Below, piece by piece: positions 24,312 through 37,000 of a stretch of 64,000 bases of DNA (position 1 is the first letter of the stretch; every line of letters begins with the position of its first letter). The stretch covers positions 13,473,501-13,537,500 of the forward strand of contig JAVTVJ010000001.1 in NCBI GenBank assembly GCA_034509425.1, given 5' to 3'. The translations under genes and the position numbers were made by a program. The DNA comes from Eopsaltria australis. Lineage: Eukaryota > Chordata > Aves > Passeriformes > Petroicidae. The notes beneath the pieces are model-generated. The model did no database searches, had not been told where the DNA came from, and worked only from the letters and a program-made list of their open reading frames with translations.

Positions 24312-24562
24312 CTGAGTCAGGGGAGGTTTAGGTTGGATACCAGGAAACAGTTTCTCACCCCGAGGGTGTTTGAGCACTGGAACTGACTCTCCAGGGAAGT
24401 GGTCGCAGCACCAGCCCTGACAGAGTTCAAGAAGCCTTTGGACAACTCTCTCAGGTACAGTGTGACTCTTGGGGTGTCCTGTGCAGATCCAGGAGTGGAT
24501 CCATCGATTATCCTGAGTATTCCAACCCTCTTTCAGCATATTCTATGATTCTATGATTCTAC
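24312..24562 (+). mobile_element. CR1 LINE 3' end
   Basis: The plus strand carries the CR1 3' region in sense: GGGGAGGTTTAGGTTGGATA, CTCCAGGGAAGTGG, GTTCAAGAAGCCTTTGGACA, GGGGTGTCCTGTGCAG. It ends in ATTCTATGATTCTATGATTC, the family's terminal octamer repeat. It is 5'-truncated to about 250 bases. The tail is clean, so the copy is fairly young. Confidence 0.93.
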
Positions 24563-25235
24563 TTGACAGAAAATATTTCTTTTAAAAGTATGCGTAAGGA
24601 AATAGTTTGACTTCAGTTCACCATGAATGATCACAGTAAAATGACACTGCTCAACAACGTTTCAAAGTCATACTCCAAAGTAAGGCTTAAAGAAGTCTCT
24701 AATTTTATGGTGTAAACCTGCACTGAAAAAATCAGAGAACTACAGTATGGAAAGTTCCAATATTTGCCAAACCAAAAAAAGCTTGATTGACGCAATAAAG
24801 CTAATGTGCAATATAAAGAATTAGAAAATTTCTGATATTAGATTTTGATGAAAAAATTACTGCATTACGCCATAAAACCTAGACAAGGGTACAAAATATC
24901 ATTTTGTAGTTTGCCAGACATAAAGTACTTTCAGTTAGGCTCATGTTTATTTTGAGGCATTTTAAGCAGCAATTATTTTAGAAAAAGTTATTACAAATGC
25001 CTTATTTCTGGACATGAAGAAGTACTACTCCATAGAGAGTTACCATTTACCTGATTTGGCTAAACATTGTAATTGGCTTTTTGCCTATGCTTTTCTTTTA
25101 AATTAGTTTTTTTTTCAACATTCTTGCCATCTTATTGAGGTTAGAAATTCTGCAGAGTAACCTCACTGCTATCCTACTTAGTTTTTGAACAAGAATGATT
25201 TAATTTTATTTCCAGGTGTCTTTAATACTCCTTGT

Positions 25236-25252
25236 GGGGGTGGGGGGGGAGG
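25236..25252 (+). other. G-rich run, possible quadruplex
   Basis: Five Gs, one T, eight Gs, an A and two Gs. This may fold into a short-looped G-quadruplex, although the count of separate runs is marginal. It stands out in AT-rich surroundings. Confidence 0.4.
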
Positions 25253-28200
25253 TACTTTAGTCTTAGTGAAATAGTGTATTTGATCTTTTGAAGAAGTCAG
25301 CCCTGTGACATATCTTACCTCTCTGTGTTGCATGACCCAAATCCTTCATAATACTCTGTTTTCATCAGAGTGTGTTAAACTTTCCATTAAAAGAAACTCG
25401 AGTCTTCAACACACTAGATCATGTTAATGTGAGAAACTGAAACAGATGGAAAACAAGTTTAAAGTACATGAAATATAGTTCAATCATCTTTGTTAGGAAT
25501 TTTGAATTAAATGTGGCAAATTTATTCAACTCCTGGAGATAAGGAAAAACACAATTCTTTGTTGGCTTCTGTATCTTGAAAGGCTCTTATACTAGGACTA
25601 CATATATATATTTGTGAGAGCTATTAAATGGCAGAAAAACACTTCATATTCAGCTAAGCTTTTTCTAGAGACAGCAGCTTTGTGTTGCCGCCCAATAAAT
25701 TTCACACTTTGCTATTCCCTGCTTCTACTCTTTAACAGTAATCCTGAAGATGAATGCAAAACGAGTTGAAAGTGAATTGGAGTATGCTAATAGCTCATAA
25801 CTATTTTTCACCGAAAAGAAGCTTTCTTCCAGAAATCCTTATGAGTAAAATAGATCCCTAAAAGAATCATCGTTAGAAAAGACTCTCCTTGCCAATTTGC
25901 ATAGAGGGAATGATGGATGGAAAAGGGATACTGAACACTGTCTTTTCAGAAGTCTGTTGAAGCCACCAAGAATTGTTGAAGCTTTACCTGTACTTCAGAA
26001 ATGTAATTTCTTTTTTAAAAAATTAAATAAGAACAAATCAGTGACTGGGTGATGGTGTAGCTTTATCACATATGAATGATGGTACAAGTGGTATCTCTTC
26101 CCTTTTAAACAAGATGTGACAGTCATGAAAAACATACTTTGGTGCTATTCTTCATGGGGACAATTTTCCTGTGTTTAAAACTTTACAAATTCCACAAAGG
26201 TATGAGAGAAGGTTGTCCTACCCAAGGTGTGAACTTGACTCATCATGAATGGCAGAAATAATTGTAATGAAAGCAAATTAAGTGTCTGCTAATGTGTTAG
26301 ACTATAAATATAATTATGATAGGTGCTAATCCACAGGGATAACAAAGGCATCTATTTTATTGATTTTTCTTTCAAGTAGCAGGTTGTCAGCTGGGGATCA
26401 GTGTGGAAACTTTACAGGGTATTAATCACAAGTAAGCTGCTAGTTCAGCTCTTAAAATGCTACGAGTTTTCTGCGCTATCACTAATGGGTGGATAGACCC
26501 ACATTCTGTTCCAACCTCAAAGTAGTCACGGACCCAGAAGAATGAAGAAAGCCCTGAGAGGTCTCTTTGCACAGGTGGGAAATCTCCAAACATGGCAGGC
26601 AGTTGTGAGCTACTTGGTGTGGTCTGGAGATGCAGCCTGAATTTGGAATACTGCGTTGCTTCACTCCACAGCTCCAAAATGCCCAGGGATTTACTTTTAG
26701 AGAAATTAATTTGGGTCCATAATTACTTGTATTGTTTTCATGAAAAGATAGCAGTTCTTGCAGAAGTCCAAATACTTAATGTTCAATGGCTATGTGATGT
26801 TTTGGTTATGATTTGCTGAGAAATATTTTCTTAGTATAAAAATTTTAAAAATAGATGAAATACATGACTGCAATGTATTTATGTGACCTTGAAAACCCAC
26901 TTTGAAGCAAATAATTAAAGCCACCATTAAAAGTTTCATATTTGAGATCTTAAATTTTAATTTTTGAATATCTGAATGGGGCCAGCACGCATTACAGAAC
27001 TGGGCTTCTGGAAGGGCACGGTGTAAGCGCTTTTGGTCGGCTGGGTTTCTTGGCATAGAAATGCTCATGGATTTACTCTGGTTCACAGAAAGCCTGAAAA
27101 GAAGGCTCCAATCATCCTTGGCTGGAAAGACATTCTGTTTTATCCTAGTGGATGATATTTCAGATTTAATTATCTTTGCCACTTCTGTGGGAGGGGAAAA
27201 AGGTCATCAATCCTTAGGAAACTATTCGCACCAATTCATCACGTGACCATTCCCACTTTCATCTCAAGTGAGAGCTCTTTCTGCCTAGATTTTTCAAACA
27301 TTATAGTATATATAGTAAAAGGAAAAGAAGAAATAGTACTCTACTAAAACATCCTGTTATCCACACAGGTTCTATTTTCCCCTGGAAAGCAGATGAAAAG
27401 ACCATGAGACACGTGTGATATCTTACTGTGTGACTTAATGCGCTACTGGCAGCCACTTGGATGCTGTGGTGATACAGGTGGGAAAAGAGCCTATATAGAA
27501 GAGATTAGCCAGGGATTTGGGAGAAAGGAAGCCAAGTGGCAATCAAACTGGCTGAAGAAAATAGAGGGAGCAGAGAGAGGATTGTACGAGAAGCACCTGC
27601 CTGCTTTGAGTATATATTTGTCTCCCTTTAACTATTTCCATGAGTCAGACAGCACTGGCAGCTGCAAATTCAAACATCATCAGAAACCTTGGATATCAGC
27701 TTGGGCTGATGATCCAATAGCAGTAGTTATCTGTCATTGTTCAAGAGCACCTAGAAGCTGCTTTTGTATCGCTAAAACACTTTATGCTGTAATAGAAAAA
27801 TAAAATTGTATCTACTACTTAAAATTGCTGGGTGAGATTTCTGATGGCTGCCTCTGAGATACAATAGTGCTGCCCCCCTCTCCTACCATCTCTTTACTTC
27901 CTTTTCTCTTTTATTTTTTCCTTTTCTATTTTTTGACCCTAAAAAGTTCAGGAGTCTTGATTGCACTCTGTAGGACATTGTCTTCAATGATAAATAAACA
28001 CTGAAAAAGAAAAAGAGATTTGTTGCCAGCTGAACTTTATTTTAATAGTGCAGAACTTTATTTTAAAACTAAGAAGTCAAGAAATTGCCCTTTGGCTTCT
28101 ATTTAACTATATGAAAAAGTTAGTACTGAATGCTGCACCTTAAAAAGAGTGAATTAGGATTTTCCTGTTTATAGCCTGAATATTTTCTCTGGGTATTTTC

Positions 28201-28254
28201 TGTTAGACAAAAGTAAAAAAAAACATAACAAAAATAAATAAATGAAAAACAGGA

Positions 28255-28270
28255 TTTTTTTTTTTTTTTT
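28255..28270 (+). repeat. T16 homopolymer
   Basis: Sixteen T followed at once by five A. No retroelement body is visible next to it. Confidence 0.85.
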
Positions 28271-28946
28271 AAAAAGGAGTAATTTGTAGCACAACAATAT
28301 ATTAACAGCTGAACCTCGGTCTAAAATCTGATTGGTTGTACATCAGCTTGTAAGCAATGGTTTGTTCATATTTTTCTATGGTTTTTCATCCACTGATATT
28401 TATTTGATTTATAGGAGACTAATTTTAATCCAGCTACAAATGAACCCCATTGTCTCTATTGACACTGAGCATACCTAAAAAACAAATATACTTTTTACTG
28501 TCTTATGTTGCAGGCTGCAACATGGGACTGCTTTTGCCAAAAGTAGTCAGAGAACCAAGACATTCTGTGTCTACTGTACCTTTAATTTCAAATAAGCATC
28601 TGAATGCACATAAAATTTTATGCAATGCAAACATTTTTGATTAATAATTTAGCACAGAATTCTATTCAATCAAAAGCTAAAAAAATAAATAATTGAAATA
28701 TGCCATGAAGGTGATACTGTTCATAGATTTCTGATGAAACTTGGGAATCAAAGTCGGCAGACAATTCCAACCTCTCACTTGTCAATGAAGTTGCTTAATG
28801 AACACTGCAACATCTCTACTTTCTAGGGTTGACATAAGTGGAAGAGAAGATGTCAAAGCATAATAAACTTCTCAAACTACAGATTCAAGGCTGTCTGAAT
28901 CACAGCTAACAACTCCCTCCCTAAAAAAAAACCCATAAACTGAAAA

Positions 28947-29102
28947 TGTGGATGCCCCATCCCTGGCAGTGTTCATGGCCAGGTTGGATGGGCTCTGAAC
29001 AAACTGTTTTAATGGAAGGTGTCCCTGTCCATGGCAGGAGGGGCTGGATCTAGATGATCTTCAAGGTCCCTTCCAACACAACACATTCTATATTTCTATG
29101 AA
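28947..29102 (+). mobile_element. CR1 LINE 3' end, short
   Basis: Sense-strand CR1 end: CATCCCTGGCAGTGTTCATG, GGCCAGGTTGGATGGG, GGAAGGTGTCCCTG, GATGATCTTCAAGGTCCCTT, then a worn octamer tail (ACATTCTATATTTCTATGA). Only about 155 bases remain. Confidence 0.92.
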
Positions 29103-29186
29103 ATGTTAACTTAGATGATGGATGTGCTCCTCACCTTAGAAAAACAAAAAGAATACTCAAAGTCTTATTTTAAAACAAAAAAATAA

Positions 29187-29885
29187 GGGCCTTCATAAAG
29201 ATGGAAGGGCCTTTGAGACATTATTTAGTTCATCCTCAGCCCCTGAGAAAGTATTAAGCACCTTCAATTCCCTCATTACCTTCTCTGAAAAACCTGCTGT
29301 GATGAGACTCTGCAGGCTTTCTGCACACTCTTTGACTGCTTCACTTAACAAGTGAAAAGTTTTCCTCACATTTACCATGGATCTTTCTTGCTGCAGCTTA
29401 AAACTATTACATCTGGTCTCTACCCATTTTGGACATAAATAATAGATCATTCCCTTTTCTTTGCAACAGCTTTTTCTTGTTGAAAGCCTGTTGTTATATT
29501 CCCTTCGGATTCTCCTTCTGTTTTCTAAAACAGCTAAAAAACCCAAAACAGCTTTTCTCATAAATAAAGCTTTCTATATCTCTAGTCAAAGGATTTTTGT
29601 TTTTCTTAGTGCACTTTAATTGGTCTACATCTTCCAGAGGGGGTTCCTGAAACATCAAATGGGGTTAGGTCTCACCAGTAAGAAATATTGCTAAAGAATT
29701 TTTCCACCATTCTGGCTAATATATTTGAGTACAATGATTTTCTGTGTAGCTGCATGGCATTAAAGGGTTCATTTGGCTTGTGATCCACAGCAATTCCCAG
29801 AGACTTTCCTCAGTGCAACTACCTACCTAGTTGTTTCACCTTTGTTCTTGTGAGCCTGAATACTTCTGCCTCTTTCACTGAGCTT
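29187..29885 (-). mobile_element. Ancient CR1-like LINE fragment
   Basis: The plus strand follows the reverse complement of old amniote CR1 copies. It begins with a worn 3' end (GACATTATTTAGTTCATCC), then TTTCTTGCTGCAGCTTAAAA, then CCTGTTGTTATATTCCCTTC and GGTCTACATCTTCCAGAGG. Farther along are TTAGGTCTCACCAGTAAG and GCTTGTGATCCACAGCAATT. The order matches a single element in minus orientation with many substitutions, so it is old. The 122-codon minus-strand open frame at 29193-29561 lies inside this repeat and is not a gene. The right edge is uncertain because similarity fades around 29830-29885. Confidence 0.65.
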
Positions 29886-29917
29886 TTATTTTAATGGCAA
29901 AGGGGTTTCTTTTAAAC

Positions 29918-30000
29918 CATATATAATTATATATATATAATATATAATCTTTATTATGACTTTATATATCTTATGATTTCATAGATATATATAACCAAAT
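29918..30000. repeat. TA-rich low-complexity tract
   Basis: About 80 bases of mostly TATA/ATAT words, with several short palindromes. It lies between an ancient and a younger CR1 copy. It is probably a worn dinucleotide repeat. Confidence 0.7.
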
Positions 30001-30214
30001 ATCATTATGGATTATAAAAATTCCGAAATTTGTTGGTAAATGTAATGCTTTTCATTTACTTTAAAATCACTGAACATAAAAGGCATCACCTGTGAAATGT
30101 ATCTGCTGAATTTGACTAGATGCTTCTTTCCAGTTTGACAGGGAACTTCTGGTATTTATTCGTCAGGTACGTTATCCAATCAGTCTTTCACTGTAAATCA
30201 TATTTCTTCACCTT

Positions 30215-30790
30215 CATAGAATCTTAGAATGGTTTTGTTGGGTCTTAAAGACCATCCAGTTCCAAGCCCCCTGACATGGACAGGGACAACTTCCACTAAA
30301 CCAGGTTGCTTAAAGCCCCATCCTTCCAGGCATGGAGGCATCCCCAGGTTCTCTGGGAAATGTGTTCCAGTGCATCACCACCCTCACAGAAAAAGATTTC
30401 TTCTTAATATCTGATCTAATCCTACCTTCTTTCAGTGTGAAGCCATTTTCACTTGTCCTATCGCTACAAGCCCTGGTAAGAAGTCCCTCTTTGTCTCTCT
30501 TGTGGACTCCCTTTAGGTACTGGAAGGCTGCTGTAAGGTTTCCCTGAAGTCTTCTCCCCTCCTGGCTGAACAACCCCAGCTCTCTCAGCCTGTCTTCCTA
30601 GGAGAGGTGCTCCAGCCCTCTGAGCATCTTTGTGGCATCCTCTGGACTTATTCCAAGATTCCAAGGTCCATGGCCTTTTTATGTTGGGGGCCCAAAATCT
30701 GGATGCAGCACACCAGGTGAGGTCTCCCAAGAGAAAAGTTGAGGGGGAGAATCACGTCCCTTGACATGCTGGTCACACTGCTTTTGTGAA
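30215..30790 (-). mobile_element. CR1 LINE, 5'-truncated, about 575 bases
   Basis: The plus strand opens with the reversed CR1 tail (CATAGAATCTTAGAATGG), then TTGTTGGGTCTTAAAGACCA. It continues through CAGGGACAACTTCCACTAAA, TTAATATCTGATCTAATCC, GGTACTGGAAGGCTGC, CCTGTCTTCCTAGGAGAGG and CTGGATGCAGCACACCAGG. The last visible block is CATGCTGGTCACACTGC. This is one of the longest CR1 copies here. Short open frames on both strands in this interval are repeat-derived. Confidence 0.94.
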
Positions 30791-31028
30791 TATCATATGA
30801 GACATTGTTTACTAGGCTAAGGTACAGAACAGAACACAGGGTCAGAAAGGAAAGAAGGAATTTGGATTCATTTGATCTGACTTGCTAATATGAATCCAGT
30901 TGGCTGCTATTAATTTTTTTCTTATCTCTTAGATGCTAACAAATATTTGATACCATTATTCATTTGAGTTGTTCTTGCATGAGTTTGAAGTTTAGATGTC
31001 TGACCTACAATTTAATAGATTCTCTACT

Positions 31029-31051
31029 AAAAATAAAATAAAATAAAATAA
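31029..31051 (+). repeat. (AAAAT)n microsatellite
   Basis: About four to five AAAAT units in a row, without notable context. Confidence 0.75.
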
Positions 31052-31660
31052 TAGCAAAGTCTCTTCAGTATGTATGCATATCATTAATAATTTGTATCAT
31101 GCCTACTTTACACCTTACTAGTTCTGAAAGTGATCTGGGAATAAAATTAATCAGGTCCAATTCATGTGGCAATAGCTGTCTTGTCATATTAACCTATAAA
31201 TCATATTTTTTCTGTGTTCTAGACTGAGTTCTTCCCATCATGCTTTTGTGATAGTCATAGCTTGCAAGTGGTTCTTGTCAACAGAACACAGTTTTAAATT
31301 CTCGTATAGCACTTTCATGGAACACATTTGGAGAACAAAAAGTCAAATTTTAAGTGGGTTTCTAGTTGCTGCAAGATTTGCATTAAAAATGATCCTGCCT
31401 GGGTGTGCAATACAGGCACAGCATAGGCACTCAGACCCTCTTACCTATTTTGTTCCTGATGTAGCTACCGAGAGTGAGCACAGGTCAGTCAGGCTGTAGT
31501 GCAAGTAAATCAGGCCTGCCAGAAACCCTAGGTATCTGCTCTGAATACTAATTAGGTTAAGGCTCTGCTGCTATATTTTCTCTGCTAATTAGTATGCTTG
31601 TTAGTAAAACTAAACTTATAGTAGGTATGTATGCCAATTCTACAATAACTCAGCTGATTT

Positions 31661-31688
31661 TATATATATCTATATCTATATCTATATC
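31661..31688 (+). repeat. TATATC hexamer microsatellite
   Basis: TATA dinucleotides pass into about four TATATC units. It lies inside the 123-codon hydrophobic open frame and explains its Ile/Ser repeat. Confidence 0.75.
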
Positions 31689-33223
31689 ATCTGTCCTGAT
31701 CCTCAGTCATGTGTCCCTTAATAAAATACCAGCACCAATGAGTGAAGAATCAATAGAATTAAGCTGCTTTCTGTTTATGGTATTTTGTTGGCAACAGATA
31801 GTTATTTCCTGTAATTCCTTGTTTATTCATTACTATGTGATAAATTACTTTATGGCAGTGTTTTATTCTTTAATCAAAAAGACTGAATTCAAGTTGGCCC
31901 TTGCATTAATTATCTATCAGACTAGTTGTATAGCTCAGTTTATTTATTTAGTCACTATATCCTAATTTACTGATTGCATAAAAATGTAAATGCTTAGGAC
32001 ATAAATTTAATCCACTTTAGTAGATATGTAGACCAGTGGGATGTATAATCATATATGTACTTCCAATGTATGTATTATAATTTTAATATATAAATTAAAT
32101 GCATAAAAGCAAGACACATGAAAACAAACAAATTAAATATGGTACAATATGTAAATAACTACAAGCCCTCACTAAAAATTAATTAAATCAAAAATTAAGT
32201 ATACAAGGTTTTAGCACCATTTACCATTTTCCTTTATGATTATCTAAAAGTTCATTTTGTGAAGAAAATTAAATTTATTAAAACTCTTTAAATTTTCTTT
32301 TTTTTTTTTGTAAGCCAGTGATGAAGCTTTCAGCACTGGAACATTTTGGAAGACCTTTGTAGTCCACTGGGTAAATCTCAGGCACAATCCAAAATACAGA
32401 AGGAACATAAAATGCAGTGAAATGCTGAAGCCAAGGAGAAGGTGGGCAGGACAGGGATCACAGACTTGGAAACATATTACAGGTTCAATTTAATATAATA
32501 TTAAATTAGTGCTGGAGCATTCAACTAGAGTAAAGTTTTCAGAAGCCATTAGCATGCCCCAGCAACAGACAGGTCACTCTAAAAAGCCACAGGATGCAAA
32601 ACCTTCCCTATTTTTGCTTCAGTGTTTGGAGTACCCAGGACATTCACAGTCAGATCAGGAAAAGGAAAGGGAAAGGAAAAGGAGTTATTTCAAGAAGTGT
32701 TAGCATTCTATGAAACTCTCTACGAAGGTAGTTTAAAGCTGGAACAAAATGTTTTCCTTTCTCCAGTCAATGCCCCCCAAATCATTCATTTCCCCCCTGA
32801 AGAGAACTCAGAATTGAGTGAACTTGGGAAATGCTCATGGAGTTAATCTGATTTCTTCATTTTGTATCCATGACAAAGCAACCTGCCTGATTGCCAAGAG
32901 ACCTTTTTTGTTCAGTTGTATTGGGAGAGGGGTCAGAGAAGAGGAGAAGAAAAAGACGTTTCAGGGAAAATGAAAACCACACAAGTAAGAAATAATAATG
33001 CAGGTCAAGTTAAGGTTTAGAATTTGTTGAAAGACGAGCATTTGGTTTTGTCTTGAGGTTATTTAACCTTTTTTTCTTAACTCCCACTCTTTATCACTTA
33101 GTTACTTCAAAAAGTAAAGGCCATTTCAACATGAGAAGATGAACTGTTTCTTTTATAAAATGTCAAAAGTATTTTGAGTGTTCAGCTATTAGAACATTTT
33201 AACATTTCTGAATACTCTCTCAC

Positions 33224-33239
33224 TTTTTTTTTTTTTTTT
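33224..33239 (+). repeat. T16 homopolymer
   Basis: Sixteen T residues followed by GGCAGAAAG. No retroelement body is recognised beside it. Confidence 0.85.
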
Positions 33240-33925
33240 GGCAGAAAGTATTTGCCCACACAATCTCTTTAGAACTGCATGTAATTGTGAATTTACTATT
33301 TTCTAGGGGAAAAAAAAGCAACAAGCCAAAGCTATCTGTTATTGAATAGCACAAGATTACCTGGGTAATAATTATTTGTTGCTTTTGTATGGCTTTAGGC
33401 TTTACATCTACAGGTTACTGGGGAACTTCTATTTTTAAACAAAATTTCTTGACATACACAGAAATCTCTGTAGATCCTGACGATTTTAACTGTTCTCTTC
33501 ATTCTCCATCTTTAAGAAAAAGAAAAAAAACAATAAACCGCCAAGTTTGTGTTCCTGTTAAACAATGCACAAGAAAATACAGTACGTTTCAGTTAGAGAA
33601 ATCTTCTTTAAATTTTCAAAGATTAGTCCTTTTTTTTTAATCCCTTTCTTATTAGGACAACATCAAAATACTTCAGGGATCTTATTTTTTTACCTATAAA
33701 AATAGACACAGAAAACACTTCATATTAGAACAGTTCAGAGGACAGGTTACATGTGTGGGAGACAGCCCTGTCTTTTCTCAGTATCCTCTATTGGACCTAT
33801 TTAAACCAGTCTACCAGTCTACCCCTGGATTCTCACACATCCCAAGGTGAATACTCTCATTAGTAGACTAAATCAAATCAGTTTGGGTGATGTACAGGAT
33901 GAGGGTCTGAATTATAGTTTATATT

Positions 33926-34070
33926 ACAGAATCAGAGAATCATATAATGGTTTGGGTTGGAAAGCACATTAAAGATCTTCTAGATCCAGCTCCCCCTCCA
34001 TGGATAGGGATGCCATCCACTAGATCGGGTTGCTCAGGGCTCTATCCAACCTGGCCTTGAACATTTATTA
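33926..34070 (-). mobile_element. CR1 LINE 3' end, short
   Basis: The plus strand has the reversed CR1 tail (CAGAATCAGAGAATCATA, then ATGGTTTGGGTTGGAAAG). It is followed by ATTAAAGATCTTCTAGATCC, TCGGGTTGCTCAGGGC and TCCAACCTGGCCTTGAACAT. It breaks off near 34070, leaving only about 145 bases. Confidence 0.93.
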
Positions 34071-37000
34071 GTGGTACCTAGGTAAAGGAAAACTAGAGGT
34101 TTAGGATGTGAAGTAACCCAGTCTGCTAAAACATGAATTCACTACAAGCCCAGGGGAAACACTCCCACCTGCTTCAATCTGAAACCTCTTTGTCTCAAGT
34201 TGAGTGTGGGATGTACCTATGCCAAAATTAAGCTAAATCACAGTTTGCAGTAATTTTCTCAGTAGGTCTTAAAGCAGGTTAATTTTTAATTAAGCCTTAA
34301 ATTAATTACTTCTCTTTTAAAATTAATTAGCTCTTGCTCTATGTTCCTTTTTCCTTACATGCAAAAGCTGTACTTGCACACACTATTTGCTGCAGTGTCA
34401 GGCTGTTTGGAGCCTGAAAGTGAAATTCCACATCTGGTCATAGCACAATCTGCAGACCCTGGTCGAATGGAGCAGTATTTCTTTATTCATGTAAAGAAAA
34501 GTTAGTCTGCCCACTTTCTAGTGAGATTTATGAGAGAAATTTATGAGAGAAGTAAAACCATTCCTCCAGAAAGAGTTTTTTTCCGAACAAGTCCAGTTTT
34601 CCTTTTTGCTTACTGTATCCTTTGGTGTTCTTACTGCTCTTATAATAGGGATATCAACTTCTTTGTTTGTCATGTCTGGAGACACCCGCTGAGAAGGCTT
34701 GGTTTACTTTTTAATCCTCTTTGTCAATGCTTGTGCTAAGATCAAATGTTTGTACAAACAACTCTTCATTGTGCTAATGAGGGACAGGATTTTGTTGGAG
34801 CTGGTTTTTCCTTTAGACTCTTAGGAAGTTGTACAAAGGCTTCGGTTACAAACGAAGGTCTTGTTACAAACAAAGGAACCAAAGCCTGAACCTGTTGCTG
34901 TAGTCCTGGGAAATATAAGTTTCTGTAAAAAGTGCTCCCTCCCTGTCCTAAGAGTCCATTGCTGATGACCTGACATGGGTGAAAAGAATGACCACAGTGA
35001 GAACCAAACCCCTGGGTTAGACTGTACGACAGCACTCACTTTTGCCAGGACAGGCAGCAGCAAAACACAATGTATAGAGTTAAGATAGCCTCACCTCACC
35101 TCACTCAAATGCATCCATTCCTGCAGAGACAAAGTAGTGATAATCAGTGCTCAAAGCATTGAAGAATTATGATTAGAAATAGGACAGGCCACAGCAGGGG
35201 AAAATTTTTTGATATCACTGCATTCCTATCACAGCCTTCAAAGGCATCCAAACAATAATGCATCAGGTTTTTCAGTCAAGCTTAATTTTAACCTCTAGCT
35301 TTTCCAGCTAGCAGAAGGGAAAAGCTGTTGCTGTGGATAGTTCAGTTAAAATACATACACATCCAGGATAAAACTACTCTGAAAAATAGGTAACTCAGGA
35401 CACTGATGAACTAACTACAAGTTCAAATACAAACATGAACATTATTACAAACATCGAAGACATTATTTAGGAAAAATTTTAGTTAAAGCTCTGCTGGATG
35501 TGCCTTGGAAAGACTGATTGAAATACCAAACTACCAAGCGTTATTCATAGATGCTAATTGAGAGAAAGGAAGAAAATAGTCTGGTAATGCACTGACTGGT
35601 TCCCAAGATACTGTTTTCAGTGCTAGTGTTCCCCATTCCTGAAGGATGTGAAGCAGCAGAAAGTGGTCTAGCAGCTGGGAGCACACAAAATGAGTCATCC
35701 ATAGGCTGGAAATAGACCTTCGTATACAAGGCTCAAAGGGATCTTAAGACACTTGAGTATGTTCATCTCATTCAGCACATTTCTCTGAAATACCTTTTCT
35801 TTTGAAAAATACACAAAGTGGTGAATTGAGTAGGTCTTTGGTTTGATTAACTACTGTAATTCCAACATTCAGGTTGCATCCCTACAGGAGGCACAAAGAG
35901 CTAGAAGGAAGATAAGCCCACAGCATCCTAGGCTTATAAAATTCCTGAAGTTCAACAGAATCTTTCACCACTGCAGCAGTAACTATTTCCCTCAGTTCCT
36001 AATTAGTCTGATTACACCTGCATGAACCCTTCTTCAGTTCTGGGATCAAAATTTTGTATGCCTGCTCAGGCTGCCAGTCTGCAATCACAATCACAGTGTC
36101 ACCAATAGAGTACAATACCCAAGCATGGGCAAACAAGCAGATAATAAGACACAAGGTTTCATTAGGTGAAACATCACGGGATTCTACATAAGTAATTATC
36201 TGTAATCAAAATATGAGCACTCAGTTCTGGTATACAGGCAGATAAGAAACCCTGCTCTGAGGTCAGATTTTCAAGGAAAACTTGTGACAGTCTGCTGGAC
36301 ACTGTAAAAATCAAAGGTGGCAAACCCCAAAGTGGTCTAAAACTGTTAAGACAATAGTGAATAGTGGGATAAAATGCCTAAGTGAAAGCAAGAATGAAAA
36401 GCCCCCTTTGGGTGAATATCATGGAAGTACAGTAATGGGAGTCCTGGCTTAGTAGGAGATTGCACCAAGCCAGAATTAACAAATAGGGCATAAAATCAGC
36501 AAACCCAGGGCTAGTGGGGAAAAGAGTAAAATTAGTTTGGGCTGATTATTGTGTGAGAAGGGAAAAAGGGTATGTTGGGCAAAGCATGCAATCAGGGCTA
36601 TTCTGGGTCTCTCTGAGCAGCTCTGCACATGACCAGCTCAGCTCAGGAAGGTGTGGGTCAGGCAGCCTCCCATTTCACCCTGTGTCTGACTGGCTTCTGT
36701 AGCCCAGGGGACTGTGGTTCTGTCCTTCCTGTGGATGCAGGGACTCTGCAAAAGGGAGAGTGGAGAGACTGGACTTCATCTAGCACAGACATGGCTTCAT
36801 GCTGGTGCCACAGGCTTGGCTTCCTCTCCTACTTCTGTCTGCTAAGGAAAATCAGCAGATTAGCTGCAGTTCAGTTGAGAGCACTTGCCCATCAATCTGA
36901 TTCACTTTTCTATTAACTCTCACCACAGACTCCTAACAGCACTCAGAGGGCAGTAATTTAATCCTTGCTGATCGGAACTGGGAAATGAAGAGATCACACA

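Larger units (their letters stand above)
24563..28946. other. AT-rich DNA with a G-run and an E-box, no recognised gene
   Basis: It contains a G-rich run at 25236-25252, a TCACGTGA E-box at 27239-27246 and a T16 run at 28255-28270. Open frames reach about 130 codons (26790-27182 minus, 27438-27803 plus), without known domains or matching splice sites that I could see. Confidence 0.5.
30791..33925. other. AT-rich DNA with microsatellites, no recognised gene
   Basis: It contains (AAAAT)n at 31029-31051, TATATC repeats at 31661-31688, a GGAAA-rich run near 32656-32684 and a T16 run at 33224-33239. A 123-codon plus-strand frame (31594-31965) starts in DNA of extreme AT content, crosses the TATATC repeat and is hydrophobic by composition, so it is not called. 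Confidence 0.5.

Noticed and set aside
29193..29561. 122-codon minus-strand open frame with a charged, helical-looking sequence
   Set aside because: It lies within an ancient CR1 fragment and shows no CR1 protein motif; it is a chance opening in the repeat.
30310..30730. Arg/Gly-rich open frames near 30.3-30.7 kb
   Set aside because: They are translations of a CR1 3' region that recurs elsewhere in the window.
31594..31965. 123-codon hydrophobic open frame resembling a membrane protein
   Set aside because: Its hydrophobicity comes from T-rich codons, and it runs through a TATATC microsatellite.
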